From positions 1 through 58,834 of the IMG/VR virus record IMGVR_UViG_3300042691_017652: a DNA stretch of 58,834 bases. One strand, written 5' to 3'. The stretch comes from a virus. Shown here piece after piece: positions 16,883 through 24,225 of this stretch; position 1 is the first letter of the stretch, and every line of letters begins with the position of its first letter. The notes beneath the pieces were generated by a model that saw only the letters and a program-made list of their open reading frames with translations, had not been told where the DNA came from and made no database searches. The position numbers and the translations under genes were made by a program.

Positions 16883-18314
16883 AAGGATTCACCCTGCGTG
16901 GTCGTTCGTCGTCGTAGTAATCCGGCGCGACTTCGGCCGGGTCGATGCGTAAAAAGTCCATGTCCTTGAGCAGCCGCAGCACCTGCGTGGTCGTGTCGGT
17001 CAGGTCGTCGCGCTCGGCCTCGGGGAAAGAGCAGATCTGGGACACGAGCTTTTCCGCCCAGTCACGCGGCTGGCCCCGGTGCACGACCGATTCGGGGATG
17101 TAGACGCGACCGCAAGCGATGATATTTGCCACGATGTGCAGCCGTTGGACCTTGTCGGCTCGCCCCGGATTGTAGCCACGGCACGGCACCCCGGCGTAGC
17201 GCAGGTCCTGGAGGATCGAAATGCCCGAGGCTTTCTCCTCGACGAGCACCAAGTCGGTCTTTTTGCCCGGTTCGCCGTACACGGACTCTTTGTACTCGTT
17301 GATCACCCGTGGGCGTAACTCGGGGTAGGCGAGAAATTCCTCCCAGCAGTCGATCAGCATCACGCAAAGAGGTGAATCCTCACTCGGCCTGAACACTCCC
17401 CAGACGGAACATGCGGTTGGGTCGTTGATAGTCTTTTCGGTGTAAGCACAATCGTAGGACTGCACAATGTACATAAAATCGGGGAATGGCCGATCGGAGT
17501 CCCAAAGCTTGAACCACTCGCGTTTGACGATTCCGTAATCTTCCGGGTCGATGACCTCGGCGTAAAGCTCTTGCCGTCCGAGTCGAGTGCCCTCGTACTG
17601 GGCGATGATTTCATCACGGAATGTAGGTGCAAGGTTTCCGAAATTCTCATGCGTGGTCCCTGAGGTGACGAAGACGCGCGGGTTTTCGAGCAGCTCCCGC
17701 ACGATGGGGATCGGTTTAGGCGTGGTGGTGACGACACCGCGTGGACGTTGGCCGAGACGAAGCCCGAACATAAGGTTCGACCACATTTCTTTGGCGTTGC
17801 GGAATTTCGCCAACTCGTCGACCCAAAACAGGTCGTGCTGTGGACCACGCAGGGTCTCGGGGTCGTTGTCCGAGTAGATCGTCGCGATCGCCCCGTTGGG
17901 CCACTCGAGTCGGCGCTTGGACGGCACCCAATTCGGACGGTTTGAGGGGTGCGAAATGGCCAGGAGCCCGGATTCGCCCTCGATCATCACGTCCCGGGCG
18001 TCCCCCGCGTCTTCGGCGATCAGCGCAACGCGTGAAGCAAGCTTTCGTTCCACGTGAAACCGCACGAATTCACCACCACACCGAGTCTTCCCCCACCCAC
18101 GACCGGCAAGAATGAGCCAAATCGTCCAATCCTCACCGGGTGGGACCATCTGGTTGGGTCGAGCCCAGGTCGGCCAGTCGTAGTAAAGCTCCACCACCTC
18201 TTGATCGCTCATCTCGGACACAAAATCCGAGAAATTGTGCGGATCAATCGGGGCTTTCTTCGCCTTGTATCTTCGACTTGGCGACCGCCTGTAATCGCTG
18301 GGCAAGTCGATCAC
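16872..18314 (-). CDS. terL: Terminase large subunit, 480 aa
   Basis: ATP-driven DNA packaging motor and headful/cos nuclease. Walker A is AGRGWGKT at residues 70-77 and Walker B with catalytic Glu is LFWVDEL near 162-168. The nuclease domain shows YIVQSYDCAYTEK, DLVLVEEKASG and a late DDLTDTTTQ segment carrying the acidic metal ligands in order. The length is normal for the family. It overlaps the preceding small terminase gene by 71 bases, an unusually long overlap that may mean an internal start is used. Confidence 0.93.
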   Translation of the reverse strand: MIDLPSDYRRSPSRRYKAKKAPIDPHNFSDFVSEMSDQEVVELYYDWPTWARPNQMVPPGEDWTIWLILAGRGWGKTRCGGEFVRFHVERKLASRVALIAEDAGDARDVMIEGESGLLAISHPSNRPNWVPSKRRLEWPNGAIATIYSDNDPETLRGPQHDLFWVDELAKFRNAKEMWSNLMFGLRLGQRPRGVVTTTPKPIPIVRELLENPRVFVTSGTTHENFGNLAPTFRDEIIAQYEGTRLGRQELYAEVIDPEDYGIVKREWFKLWDSDRPFPDFMYIVQSYDCAYTEKTINDPTACSVWGVFRPSEDSPLCVMLIDCWEEFLAYPELRPRVINEYKESVYGEPGKKTDLVLVEEKASGISILQDLRYAGVPCRGYNPGRADKVQRLHIVANIIACGRVYIPESVVHRGQPRDWAEKLVSQICSFPEAERDDLTDTTTQVLRLLKDMDFLRIDPAEVAPDYYDDERPRRVNPYAQ

Positions 18315-18939
18315 GGAGTCCCTCGATGTTAACGTTCGTGTTAAGTTGGCCCGATACCGCGACGTTCACGTCTTTGGCTCGGAATTTCGCGTCGTACCCC
18401 ATTAAGGTAAACTGCAGCAGGGAATCGGAATACTTTTTGATCGTTTCGCCCGTCTTGAGACCCTGGTGTACCAAGGGCTCGTCGACTCCGACCACCGAGC
18501 GTCGGTAGGCCTCGGCTTTCATGGTGTCGACCATTTCGAGTTGGATGTCCTCCATCAGACGATCGAAGGTCGGATGTTCCGCCCTCCACGTGGACATCGC
18601 ACCACGGCTAACTTCAGCGGACGTGTACGCGTGTCTTAAAGAGAACTTCTCGTTCGCGGGTCCGTCCCTGAACTCGGCCAAGATTTGCAGCATACGGTAG
18701 GCTTTGGTACGCTCATAGCGGCGCAGTCGTCCAACACCCTCAACACCCGGGACGCAGAATTTAAGCGATTCCGGGTCGTCTTCGACCCCGCGCTCCTTAA
18801 AACGAACACGATCCTGCTTCACCATGTCGTAAAGCATTGCGTACGTGATCCCCGCGCGGCGTCCGTACTCGCGCAGTGTTTCTTCGCCCACCGCGTCGAC
18901 GTCCACCACCGGTAAAGGCTCTATTTTCACTCCAGCCAT
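18244..18939 (-). CDS. terS: Terminase small subunit, 231 aa
   Basis: First gene of the late head module, directly upstream of the large terminase. The N-terminal region has an HTH-like segment (GEETLREYGRRAGITYAMLYDMVKQDRVRF), and a second helical block (SAEVSRGAMSTWRAEHPTFDRLMEDIQLEMVDTMKAEAYRRSV) resembles Terminase_1-type small subunits, with HPTF followed by a helical oligomerisation region. Role: recognises concatemeric phage DNA and stimulates the large subunit. Two TGGAAC-type half-sites lie 30-45 bases upstream of its start. Confidence 0.82.
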   Translation of the reverse strand: MAGVKIEPLPVVDVDAVGEETLREYGRRAGITYAMLYDMVKQDRVRFKERGVEDDPESLKFCVPGVEGVGRLRRYERTKAYRMLQILAEFRDGPANEKFSLRHAYTSAEVSRGAMSTWRAEHPTFDRLMEDIQLEMVDTMKAEAYRRSVVGVDEPLVHQGLKTGETIKKYSDSLLQFTLMGYDAKFRAKDVNVAVSGQLNTNVNIEGLRDRLAQRLQAVAKSKIQGEESPD

Positions 18940-18967
18940 GACGCGAAGTGTACCATAAACGCAACAT

Positions 18968-18984
18968 GTTCCACAACTGTTCCA
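18968..18984. promoter_or_regulatory. Two GTTCCA half-sites upstream of terS
   Basis: GTTCCA occurs at 18968-18973 and 18979-18984 on the plus strand (TGGAAC on the coding strand), spaced 11 bp and ending about 30 bases before the terS start. The same half-site makes up the arrays at 19108-19360 and 40834-41084. A binding site for the same factor, placed to control late transcription, is the simplest reading. Confidence 0.5.
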
Positions 18985-19107
18985 CCAAATGTTTCAAATT
19001 TGCCTTTTGTGCGCTTACGTACGATACCGAGGTGCAGCCCTATGTGGTGAGTGACGATACCTTGTCGTCTGGAAGTCTGCAGGTGTAGTACGGGTGTGGT
19101 CATATCC

Positions 19108-19360
19108 GTTCCATCGTTCCATCATAATGGAACAGCAATGGAACAGCCCCACTTGTCCAAAGGCCCCGTCCCTCGGGGCTTCTCTTGATGTGTCCTCTTC
19201 TGTTCCACCGTTCCACCTCATATCCCCCCATATTCAGGTTTTCGAACACGAGATATATACGGGTATATGCATGGAACAATGGAACAATTGCCGCTTTGGT
19301 CCGTCGTACGGGGCTTCTGACCGTTCCATCTGTGTTCCATCATGATGGAACAATGGAACA
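19108..19360. repeat. Half-site array A, inverted relative to array B
   Basis: In the 514-bp gap between terS and the early genes (18940-19453). Twelve GTTCCA/TGGAAC half-sites form groups of 4, 2, 2 and 4; the outer quartets contain 18-bp palindromes (GTTCCATCATGATGGAAC is perfect). Between the inner pairs is an AT-rich core with ATTCAGG, TTCGAACACG and GATATATAC...GTATATGCAT. A GC hairpin (GCCCCG-5 nt-CGGGGC) lies between quartet and pair. The reverse complement of array B follows the same layout and sequence. No gene, tRNA or clear promoter is visible here; the remaining bases (19361-19453) show nothing else. Confidence 0.8.
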
Positions 19361-19453
19361 CGCTCGGCTGCTGCCAAGCTCGGCACGAGACGGGTCTCGG
19401 CCAGTGTAGCGAGGGTGCCACACACCGCCCAAGGGTGGACGGATCCGCGAATC

Positions 19454-19945
19454 TTACCACGGCTGGTGCAGCGTGTCAATTAGCCGTCGCGTTTGTGTTT
19501 CACGTGAAGTCTTTTGGTCCACGCACAGCCCCCGGACGCGAAGCTTGTGCAGCGTCTCCTCGTGTGGCACCTGCATTTCGACCAGTCGTGCCGCCTCATG
19601 CCCGGGGATGAGGTAGAATTCCTGGCGTTCGAGCACCTGCAGCCCCAGGAAGCACCAAGCCCCGTGCCGGTGTGCGGACACCGCCCAATTGCGCTGCCCG
19701 GAGGTCCACTTCGGGAGCCGGAGAGGGGTGCCGGGGCGCTTGGGCAGGTCGGTGAGGACCTTGAGTTCGATCCAGCCCGAGACCGCGCGGAGCTTGTACA
19801 GCGCGAACCACACGTCCGGGGTGTCACGGCCGACCTCGTTTTCGACTCGTTGCGCGAACCAGTGACCCCCGAGGCGCAGGTCGAGCCAGCCCCAGAGGTT
19901 CTTTTCCGCGCTCACAGCTGTGCCTTCATTCCGGCCAACCGCCAT
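19454..19945 (-). CDS. PD-(D/E)XK-type nuclease, probable junction-resolving or VRR-NUC-like endonuclease, 163 aa
   Basis: Contains VENEVGRDTPDVWFALYKLRAVSGWIELKV in two parts: a conserved Glu, then G-x-x-D-x-P-D-V-W and W-I-E-L-K-V, the metal-binding core of small phage PD-(D/E)XK nucleases that process branched replication DNA. The later WTSGQRNW segment is the common Q-containing helix. Two starts are possible: ATG 19945 with AGGTGA upstream, or GTG 19915, which overlaps the upstream stop as GTGA. Last gene of the early block. Confidence 0.7.
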   Translation of the reverse strand: MAVGRNEGTAVSAEKNLWGWLDLRLGGHWFAQRVENEVGRDTPDVWFALYKLRAVSGWIELKVLTDLPKRPGTPLRLPKWTSGQRNWAVSAHRHGAWCFLGLQVLERQEFYLIPGHEAARLVEMQVPHEETLHKLRVRGLCVDQKTSRETQTRRLIDTLHQPW

Positions 19946-20097
19946 AACCGTTTCACCTGCGTTTCGGTGACTGCCCACCCGTCGAGCCTGAGCATCGAGG
20001 CGATTTTGCGGTACCCGCAAGTGGGGTAACGCTCCGCTTTGGCTTTCATTTCCTGGGTGACCCACACTTGGTCCATTGCACTTAATCGTTTCGCCAT
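19912..20097 (-). CDS. Small HTH-like protein, 61 aa
   Basis: A basic protein with a likely helix-turn-helix (YPTCGYRKIASMLRLDGWAVTETQVKRLWRLAGM) resembling the HTH of transposase-like or replication-associated DNA-binding proteins. The start is preceded by the early leader ATAGAGGACAGTGAA. Ends within the nuclease gene. Candidate DNA-binding regulator, for example of the TGGAAC half-sites 550 bp downstream, but no sequence feature links them. Confidence 0.6.
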   Translation of the reverse strand: MAKRLSAMDQVWVTQEMKAKAERYPTCGYRKIASMLRLDGWAVTETQVKRLWRLAGMKAQL

Positions 20098-20136
20098 TTC
20101 ACTGTCCTCTATCAGTGGTTTAAAGGGTAAATAACG

Positions 20137-20595
20137 TCAGCCTTTCGACGAACGGCGGAGCGCGTTCACGACTCGCATCGTAGCCACCCCAGCATTTGGT
20201 GCCCCCTCGATGAGCGCCGCGTAGTCGATGCCGTACTGGGCGCAGAGCCTTGAACGGGCGTCGGGGCACTTCCCGGCCTCACGGAGCGCATCGGAGGCCC
20301 AGTCCGGTACATTAGCCTTAACCCGGGGCTTCGAATGCAACGGAAGTACCTCCGGAGGGCTCGGCGGGGCCATCTCTGTCGGAGCGACCTCGGGCTTCGT
20401 GTGCATCACCGCCTCGAACCCCCGGAAGGAGGTACCACGCGAGACGATCTTCCCACCCCGGATTTCGGTGCCGTCCCAGGCACGGTACGTTTTCGCTTCA
20501 CCGTCCAATCGGCGAATCTTCGCCCACCACGGGACGTAGAAGGGGTCCCCGACTCCTCGGGGGGCGTGTTCGTCGATGGCAAGTTCAAAGCTCAT
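20137..20595 (-). CDS. Hypothetical early protein, 152 aa
   Basis: The start at ATG 20595 (MSFELAIDEH) is chosen because GGAGGACTCA precedes it. An in-frame ATG at 20697 (MDNWPFPFGD) overlapping the upstream stop is the alternative and would give 186 aa. The N-terminal half is compact (PFYVPWWAKIRRLDGEAKTYRAWDG), the middle is Pro/Glu-rich, and the C terminus is helical (GIDYAALIEGAPNAGVATMRVVNALRRS). Not recognised. Confidence 0.6.
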   Translation of the reverse strand: MSFELAIDEHAPRGVGDPFYVPWWAKIRRLDGEAKTYRAWDGTEIRGGKIVSRGTSFRGFEAVMHTKPEVAPTEMAPPSPPEVLPLHSKPRVKANVPDWASDALREAGKCPDARSRLCAQYGIDYAALIEGAPNAGVATMRVVNALRRSSKG

Positions 20596-20689
20596 TGAGT
20601 CCTCCACAAGTGCTCGAGTAGGTGGTGCGGCGGGTTCCCCGATCGCGCGGTGGGTGCCGTCGGGTCGATCGCCGAAGGGAAAGGGCCAA

Positions 20690-20938
20690 TTATCCATGGA
20701 GGTTCGCCTCGATCCAGGCCTCGAGCGCTCGGAAAAGCTCCCAACGGTCGAAGGGCTCTTCGCCCACCGTCCTGAATTCGGCGTCGATGTCCTGCCCCGA
20801 GATCGAGCAGTCGAACTGGAAGACTCGACCCTGGTGCAGCATTTCACCGGCTAACCGCCCCTTCGCGAGGCGGATCCGGGTGTTCGGGGTTTCGGTGGCC
20901 ATAATGCTAGTAGGGAAAATCGGTGTGGTGGTCATCAT
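20690..20938 (-). CDS. Small hypothetical early protein, 82 aa
   Basis: The start overlaps the upstream stop as ATGATGA. The core GRVFQFDCSISGQDIDAEFRTVGEEPFDRWELFRALEAWIEANLHG suggests an alpha/beta fold with an acidic surface. No signal peptide or membrane segment. Part of the operon driven from 21.5 kb. Function unknown. Confidence 0.6.
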   Translation of the reverse strand: MMTTTPIFPTSIMATETPNTRIRLAKGRLAGEMLHQGRVFQFDCSISGQDIDAEFRTVGEEPFDRWELFRALEAWIEANLHG

Positions 20939-21444
20939 GCTCCTTTGAGGTAGCGGCGCAGCATGTTGCCGAGGTTCATGCGCTGCATGCCGACGTTGAG
21001 GTGAGCGAACCGGGAGACCAAATCGGCACGGGAGAGTCCCATCTGGCTCGCGACGAAAGTGTACACTTGCTCGAGTGTCTCGCACTTGCGAAGCTCAACC
21101 GCCACGAAATCGCCCTTGTCCATCGAGCGGACGACTTGGCCGTTCACGGTCTTGCTGTAATTCTGGTAAAACTGCAGGTAGAGCGAATCCACCACGCCGT
21201 TCTTGCGCTGGTCGAGGGGGAGCTTTTCGCGAGCAGCAGCAGTCTTCGGTGCACGGACTTCCTCGGCCAGGACCGGGGGCTTGACTGGGGTCTCGACGAT
21301 CATGTGCAAAGCGGAGTTGCGGACCTTGTACTCGCGACCGTTGCCGACATCGGCCACGGTGGTCCAGCCGCCTTTGACGGCGAGGATCTTTACGAGGTCG
21401 TCGGTGGGGATTACACGAGCGGTGGTGATGGTGGCTTGGTTCAT
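20935..21444 (-). CDS. Early protein, 169 aa, unknown function
   Basis: Begins at ATG 21444 (MNQATITTARVIPTDDLV), just after leader ATAGAGGAAAACGCA and 52 bases downstream of a consensus promoter; an in-frame start further upstream would lie across the promoter and is unlikely. The N-terminal part has a short GNGREYKVRNSALHMIV strand segment; the C-terminal ~70 residues are helical (TLEQVYTFVASQMGLSRADLVSRFAHLNVGMQRMNLGNMLRRYL) and could bind DNA or protein. Family not recognised. Confidence 0.7.
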   Translation of the reverse strand: MNQATITTARVIPTDDLVKILAVKGGWTTVADVGNGREYKVRNSALHMIVETPVKPPVLAEEVRAPKTAAAREKLPLDQRKNGVVDSLYLQFYQNYSKTVNGQVVRSMDKGDFVAVELRKCETLEQVYTFVASQMGLSRADLVSRFAHLNVGMQRMNLGNMLRRYLKGA

Positions 21445-21495
21445 TGCGTTTTCCTCTATCGGTTTGGGTGGGGTGTTTGCTACTAACGAACCTCT

Positions 21496-21524
21496 ATTAT
21501 AACACCGGTGCGATACTTTGTCAA
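21496..21524 (-). promoter_or_regulatory. Consensus sigma70 promoter
   Basis: On the minus strand TTGACA (21524-21519), a 17-bp spacer and TATAAT (21501-21496) form a perfect consensus. It faces the 169-aa gene and is followed by the ATAGAGGA leader motif. Near-identical promoters stand at 23.5, 27.3, 29.7 and 34.4 kb. Confidence 0.9.
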
Positions 21525-21593
21525 GCCGGAAACGGGTTTCGAACCTACCGCTCGTCGGATCGGATGAACGGTAACATTTGATTATTTCACCGC

Positions 21594-21815
21594 TCATATC
21601 TTACCTCTTTCTCGTATGGCGGTGGCGCACCAAGTTGCCAGTACATCCTTGCCTTCGTATTCGGTGTCTATGTCTTCACACACCTTCGCACACGCCTCAC
21701 GCTCGGCAGCAGCAACAAGGGCAGCAAAACGTGTTACAGAACCTAATGGCTTTTCGTCAGGCCCGTAAGCCAATCCAGCCTCCCGCGCCATGCGGATGAT
21801 TTCGTCGCGATTCAT
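21594..21815 (-). CDS. Small conserved phage protein, 73 aa
   Basis: MNRDEIIRMAREAGL...RFAALVAAAEREACAKVCE is a widespread accessory protein of phages of Gram-negative bacteria, seen in many annotations as hypothetical. Helical, with a single Cys pair (CAKVCE). It overlaps the DUF551-like gene by 4 bases. Function unknown. Confidence 0.68.
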   Translation of the reverse strand: MNRDEIIRMAREAGLAYGPDEKPLGSVTRFAALVAAAEREACAKVCEDIDTEYEGKDVLATWCATAIRERGKI

Positions 21816-22030
21816 TCCTTCGCTTTCATAATATCTTTTTTCCCATAGATGATGATGCTTTTCATTTCAGGTGTGATCTTTGGCAGCGGAGCCCAGGCCA
21901 ACGCCCAGTCGGCCCAGGTCCCGATCACGCACACGCCACTCGGGTTCAGAAGCAACATTCTCACGCCCATCGGGGGAGGGTGCTCCTGCGGTGACCGCCA
22001 TGTGGCTTCACCGGCGATGTAGCTCTTCAC
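21812..22030 (-). CDS. DUF551-like small protein, 72 aa
   Basis: Ends with the DUF551-type pattern GVRMLLLNPSGVCVIGTW, then WAPLPK. I prefer the GTG start at 22030, which overlaps the upstream stop (GTGTGA); an ATG at 22069 would overlap the upstream gene by 43 bases. Proteins of this family are common in phage accessory regions and have no assigned function. Confidence 0.62.
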   Translation of the reverse strand: MKSYIAGEATWRSPQEHPPPMGVRMLLLNPSGVCVIGTWADWALAWAPLPKITPEMKSIIIYGKKDIMKAKE

Positions 22031-22401
22031 ACCCGGGACTCGGCGGAAACGTACCAGCGTTTCACACAATCGTTGGTCGAGTACACTTCGACCTCCTCCA
22101 ACCCGAGCCAGTCGGCGAGGATTTTGGTCAGTACCGCGTTGGTCTTGAAGGGCAGCGGCAAAATCGCCCCGGTGAGCATTTCGTACACCTGCGAATGGGT
22201 CGAAGATTCACATTCGTAGGAGGCGATCGTGTGAATCGCTTCATCGCGTGTGTACCGGGTCTTTTCGGGTTCGGACGGGGGTTCAGGCTCCGGGGTGGGC
22301 TCGGGCTCCTCGAACACCTTCTTCGGGTCGAGCGGGTGAAAGACGTCCGCTTCATGCTCGTCGATCTCGGGGGTGGTAAGTTTACCTTTTTTGCGTACCA
22401 T
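22027..22401 (-). CDS. Hypothetical early protein with Glu/Pro linker, 124 aa
   Basis: Starts at ATG 22401 after the leader ATAGAGGACTTTTCACCC. A basic N terminus (MVRKKGKL), an acidic EEPEPTPEPEPPSEPE linker around residues 31-46, then a folded C-terminal domain (YTRDEAIHTIASYECESSTHSQVYEMLTGAILPL..., LADWLGLEEVEVYST). The terminator-like hairpin in its leader suggests attenuation. Not recognised. Confidence 0.62.
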   Translation of the reverse strand: MVRKKGKLTTPEIDEHEADVFHPLDPKKVFEEPEPTPEPEPPSEPEKTRYTRDEAIHTIASYECESSTHSQVYEMLTGAILPLPFKTNAVLTKILADWLGLEEVEVYSTNDCVKRWYVSAESRV

Positions 22402-22424
22402 GGGTGAAAAGTCCTCTATTTGTG

Positions 22425-22458
22425 TGTAAAAAATGGGGGGCCCATTGCGTGACCCCCC
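22425..22458 (-). terminator. Rho-independent terminator-like hairpin
   Basis: On the minus strand GGGGGG (22458-22453), a 12-nt loop, CCCCCC (22440-22435), then ATTTTTTA. Strong GC stem followed by six T is the classic intrinsic terminator. It lies between the promoter at 22517-22544 and the gene starting at 22401. Confidence 0.75.
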
Positions 22459-22488
22459 GAAACGTCGAAAACCCAATCAACAGGAGAA

Positions 22489-22509
22489 GCGGACCGAGGA
22501 GAGGTCCGC
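22489..22509 (-). other. Perfect 7-bp hairpin at a transcript 5' end
   Basis: GCGGACC, a 7-nt loop and GGTCCGC. It begins about 8 bases downstream of the TATAAT box at 22522-22517, so it would be at or next to the 5' end of the RNA. Could stabilise the RNA or act with the downstream terminator. Confidence 0.6.
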
Positions 22510-22516
22510 ACTCGAC

Positions 22517-22544
22517 ATTATACCAGAGCGAGAGCCGCAGTCAA
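22517..22544 (-). promoter_or_regulatory. Sigma70 promoter inside the end of the DUF932 gene
   Basis: On the minus strand TTGACT (22544-22539), 16-bp spacer, TATAAT (22522-22517). It overlaps the last codons of the DUF932 gene and reads toward the 124-aa gene through a hairpin and a terminator. Confidence 0.75.
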
Positions 22545-23492
22545 TGCATTGCGTTTCATCCGGGCACCGGCACCGAACCAAGCGGACTGCAGCCGGGTAT
22601 CTGCGCTCGTGGCTTTACGCTCATGATCCGTGAACCGGGTGATCGCGTTCACCAACCCCCAGGCTGTACCCTGCGCGGTGCGGGTGTTCTGGCCAATGCC
22701 GTTCAGGTAGATCGAAGTCACGAGTTCGAGCATCGGGCGATGCGCGTCGAGGTCGACCTCTTCCTGGTCGGGGTAGAGCACGTCGAGGAAATACTTGGTC
22801 GCCTCGGCTTTGGACACCGTACGCTTCGAAAGCTCGACTGCGTCTTTCTTGAACCGCTCCCAGGTCCCGCCGATCAGCCCGAGGTCAGCCTTGACGCGTT
22901 CGGCGTTGAACTTCGTCGAATGCGGAATGCGGATCTGCCCTGCGGTGTCTTGCAGCGCGGCGTTGAGCGTGTTCTGGCACACGGTCCGCACCGTGGTAAA
23001 CTGGGCGACATTCGAAAGCGTCCCGTCGCAGGAGGTCGCGACCTGGACGTAGGGGCGGACTTCGTCCCCGCCGCCGACGTCGAACGAATCGTCGATCCGA
23101 GCCAGCGCCCAATAGGTAGCACCACCGCGCAGCATCCCGGCGGTTTCCATCTTAAACCCGCCGATATCGATCAGGTTCCGGAAGAACTCCATAACGTCGC
23201 GCGGCTGGGTGATGTTGTAATTCGAGGACATGACCGAGAGCGGTTTGCCGGTGTCCGAGCGGTAAAGCGCCCAACGGTTAGGGACCGTGTTCACGCAGAC
23301 GGGGTGATTCTCCTCGTCGCGCACCTCGTACTGGATCGCGCCCTTCTTGACTTCCCAGTTAAACCCCGCTTGCTCGATCCAGGTGTCGAGCGTCGCGTTC
23401 GCGTCCAGTTCCTGCCCGAGTCCGTGCCAGGGGGTGCGACCGACGTAGGCCATGTTCGCGCGACCATTTGAAAAATCGAGTTCGTGTGCCAT
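22518..23492 (-). CDS. DUF932 (phage/plasmid-like) protein, 324 aa
   Basis: Matches the DUF932 / TIGR03299 pattern: an early TPWHGLGQELDANATLDTWIEQAGFNW segment, a central YNITQPRDVMEFFRNLIDIGGFKMETAGMLRGGATYWALARI, a conserved VRTVCQNTLNAAL and a C-terminal helical region. These proteins are common on phages and plasmids, often early and abundant, with no established biochemical role. It has its own strong promoter and ATAGAGGACAGTAGAA leader. Confidence 0.82.
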   Translation of the reverse strand: MAHELDFSNGRANMAYVGRTPWHGLGQELDANATLDTWIEQAGFNWEVKKGAIQYEVRDEENHPVCVNTVPNRWALYRSDTGKPLSVMSSNYNITQPRDVMEFFRNLIDIGGFKMETAGMLRGGATYWALARIDDSFDVGGGDEVRPYVQVATSCDGTLSNVAQFTTVRTVCQNTLNAALQDTAGQIRIPHSTKFNAERVKADLGLIGGTWERFKKDAVELSKRTVSKAEATKYFLDVLYPDQEEVDLDAHRPMLELVTSIYLNGIGQNTRTAQGTAWGLVNAITRFTDHERKATSADTRLQSAWFGAGARMKRNALTAALALV

Positions 23493-23526
23493 TTCTACTG
23501 TCCTCTATTGTGATTGATGAACCTCT

Positions 23527-23555
23527 ATTATAACACCAGTGGGACAATTCGTCAA
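23527..23555 (-). promoter_or_regulatory. Sigma70 promoter for the DUF932 gene
   Basis: On the minus strand TTGACG (23555-23550), 17-bp spacer and TATAAT (23532-23527), one mismatch from consensus, 35 bases upstream of the start codon at 23492. The sequence around the -10 (GGTGTTATAATAGAGGTT) is the same as at the 21.5-kb promoter. Confidence 0.87.
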
Positions 23556-23583
23556 TGGGCTAAAGCTACCGTTCGTCGGACGA

Positions 23584-23721
23584 TCAATACTTGTAAGGCT
23601 CGAGAAAAATCAGCGCCAGGATCACGGCCGTCGTGGTGAAAAAATCGCCGGTGCTCACTCCGGTGCAAATACCGCAACCGAGGAGGGCGCATAACCGAAA
23701 CCACATATCGAATTCACGCAT
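23584..23721 (-). CDS. Possible small membrane protein, 45 aa
   Basis: ATG 23721 overlaps the end of the preceding gene by 8 bases. The translation starts MREFDMWFRLCALLGCGICT and contains TAVILALIFLEPYKY. Two hydrophobic stretches (about 7-20 and 29-40) suggest a short membrane hairpin. No clear Shine-Dalgarno sequence, so translation would rely on coupling. It fills most of a gap otherwise holding only a promoter. Confidence 0.45.
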   Translation of the reverse strand: MREFDMWFRLCALLGCGICTGVSTGDFFTTTAVILALIFLEPYKY

Positions 23722-23953
23722 GACTATTCAGCTTGTTAAAAGATGTTCCGCACTTACCACACCACCACCACGTCCAGCCGAGCCCGTTGTCGTGGAACTT
23801 CCCCTGGGTGTGACCCTCTTTCTCGCAGTCTTCGACCAATCGCTTTCTCGCCGGATAGTACACGGTTCGATCGTACTCGTCCATAAGCTCCTTCATCTTG
23901 TCGTGCCGTGCTTTGTCGATCTCGTGTCTACGCGTCCAAATGCTTTTATCCAT
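23714..23953 (-). CDS. Small zinc-ribbon-like protein, 79 aa
   Basis: The start at ATG 23953 (MDKSIWTRRHEIDKARHDK) is preceded by AAGGAACGCAATC. A helical charged N-terminal half is followed by CEKEGHTQGKFHDNGLGWTWWW and CGKCGTSF; Cys/His residues in CxxxGH and CxxC could bind one zinc. Unknown function; accessory region. Confidence 0.6.
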   Translation of the reverse strand: MDKSIWTRRHEIDKARHDKMKELMDEYDRTVYYPARKRLVEDCEKEGHTQGKFHDNGLGWTWWWCGKCGTSFNKLNSHA

Positions 23954-24212
23954 GATTGCGTTCCTTAAGCTTGACTTCGACGTCTCGGGCAAATCGGTAC
24001 ATTTTCCGATCTTCCTCGTACCCGCTCATATCGTGTATCTCCGCATCCGTCAGCCCCCGCCATTCACGTTCAGGCTTCCCCAATTCCTGAGCCGCGAACG
24101 ACATGGCTTGTCCGAGTTTTTTCACCAGCACCTGCTCAATCAAAGGAACTATGGACGCTTGTAACCACTCCCGGATCGCTTGATCCTGCTTAGGTGTCGT
24201 CTCGTAGGTCAT
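23946..24212 (-). CDS. Small early protein, 88 aa
   Basis: Starts at ATG 24212 after the recurring junction AAGGAGAAGAACACATG. Helical (QDQAIREWLQASIVPLIEQVLVKKLGQAMSF) followed by the common phage motif WRGLTDAEIHDMSGYEEDRKMYRFARDVEVKLKERNHG. The GLTDAEI motif also appears in three neighbouring genes of this cassette, so these genes share modules. Function unknown. Confidence 0.62.
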   Translation of the reverse strand: MTYETTPKQDQAIREWLQASIVPLIEQVLVKKLGQAMSFAAQELGKPEREWRGLTDAEIHDMSGYEEDRKMYRFARDVEVKLKERNHG

Positions 24213-24225
24213 GTGTTCTTCTCCT

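Noticed and set aside
18940-19107. tRNA gene or plus-strand gene in the intergenic gaps at 19 and 41 kb
   Set aside because: No cloverleaf with a CCA-type end or T-loop consensus could be read, and short plus-strand frames there run through the palindromes with no ribosome-binding site.
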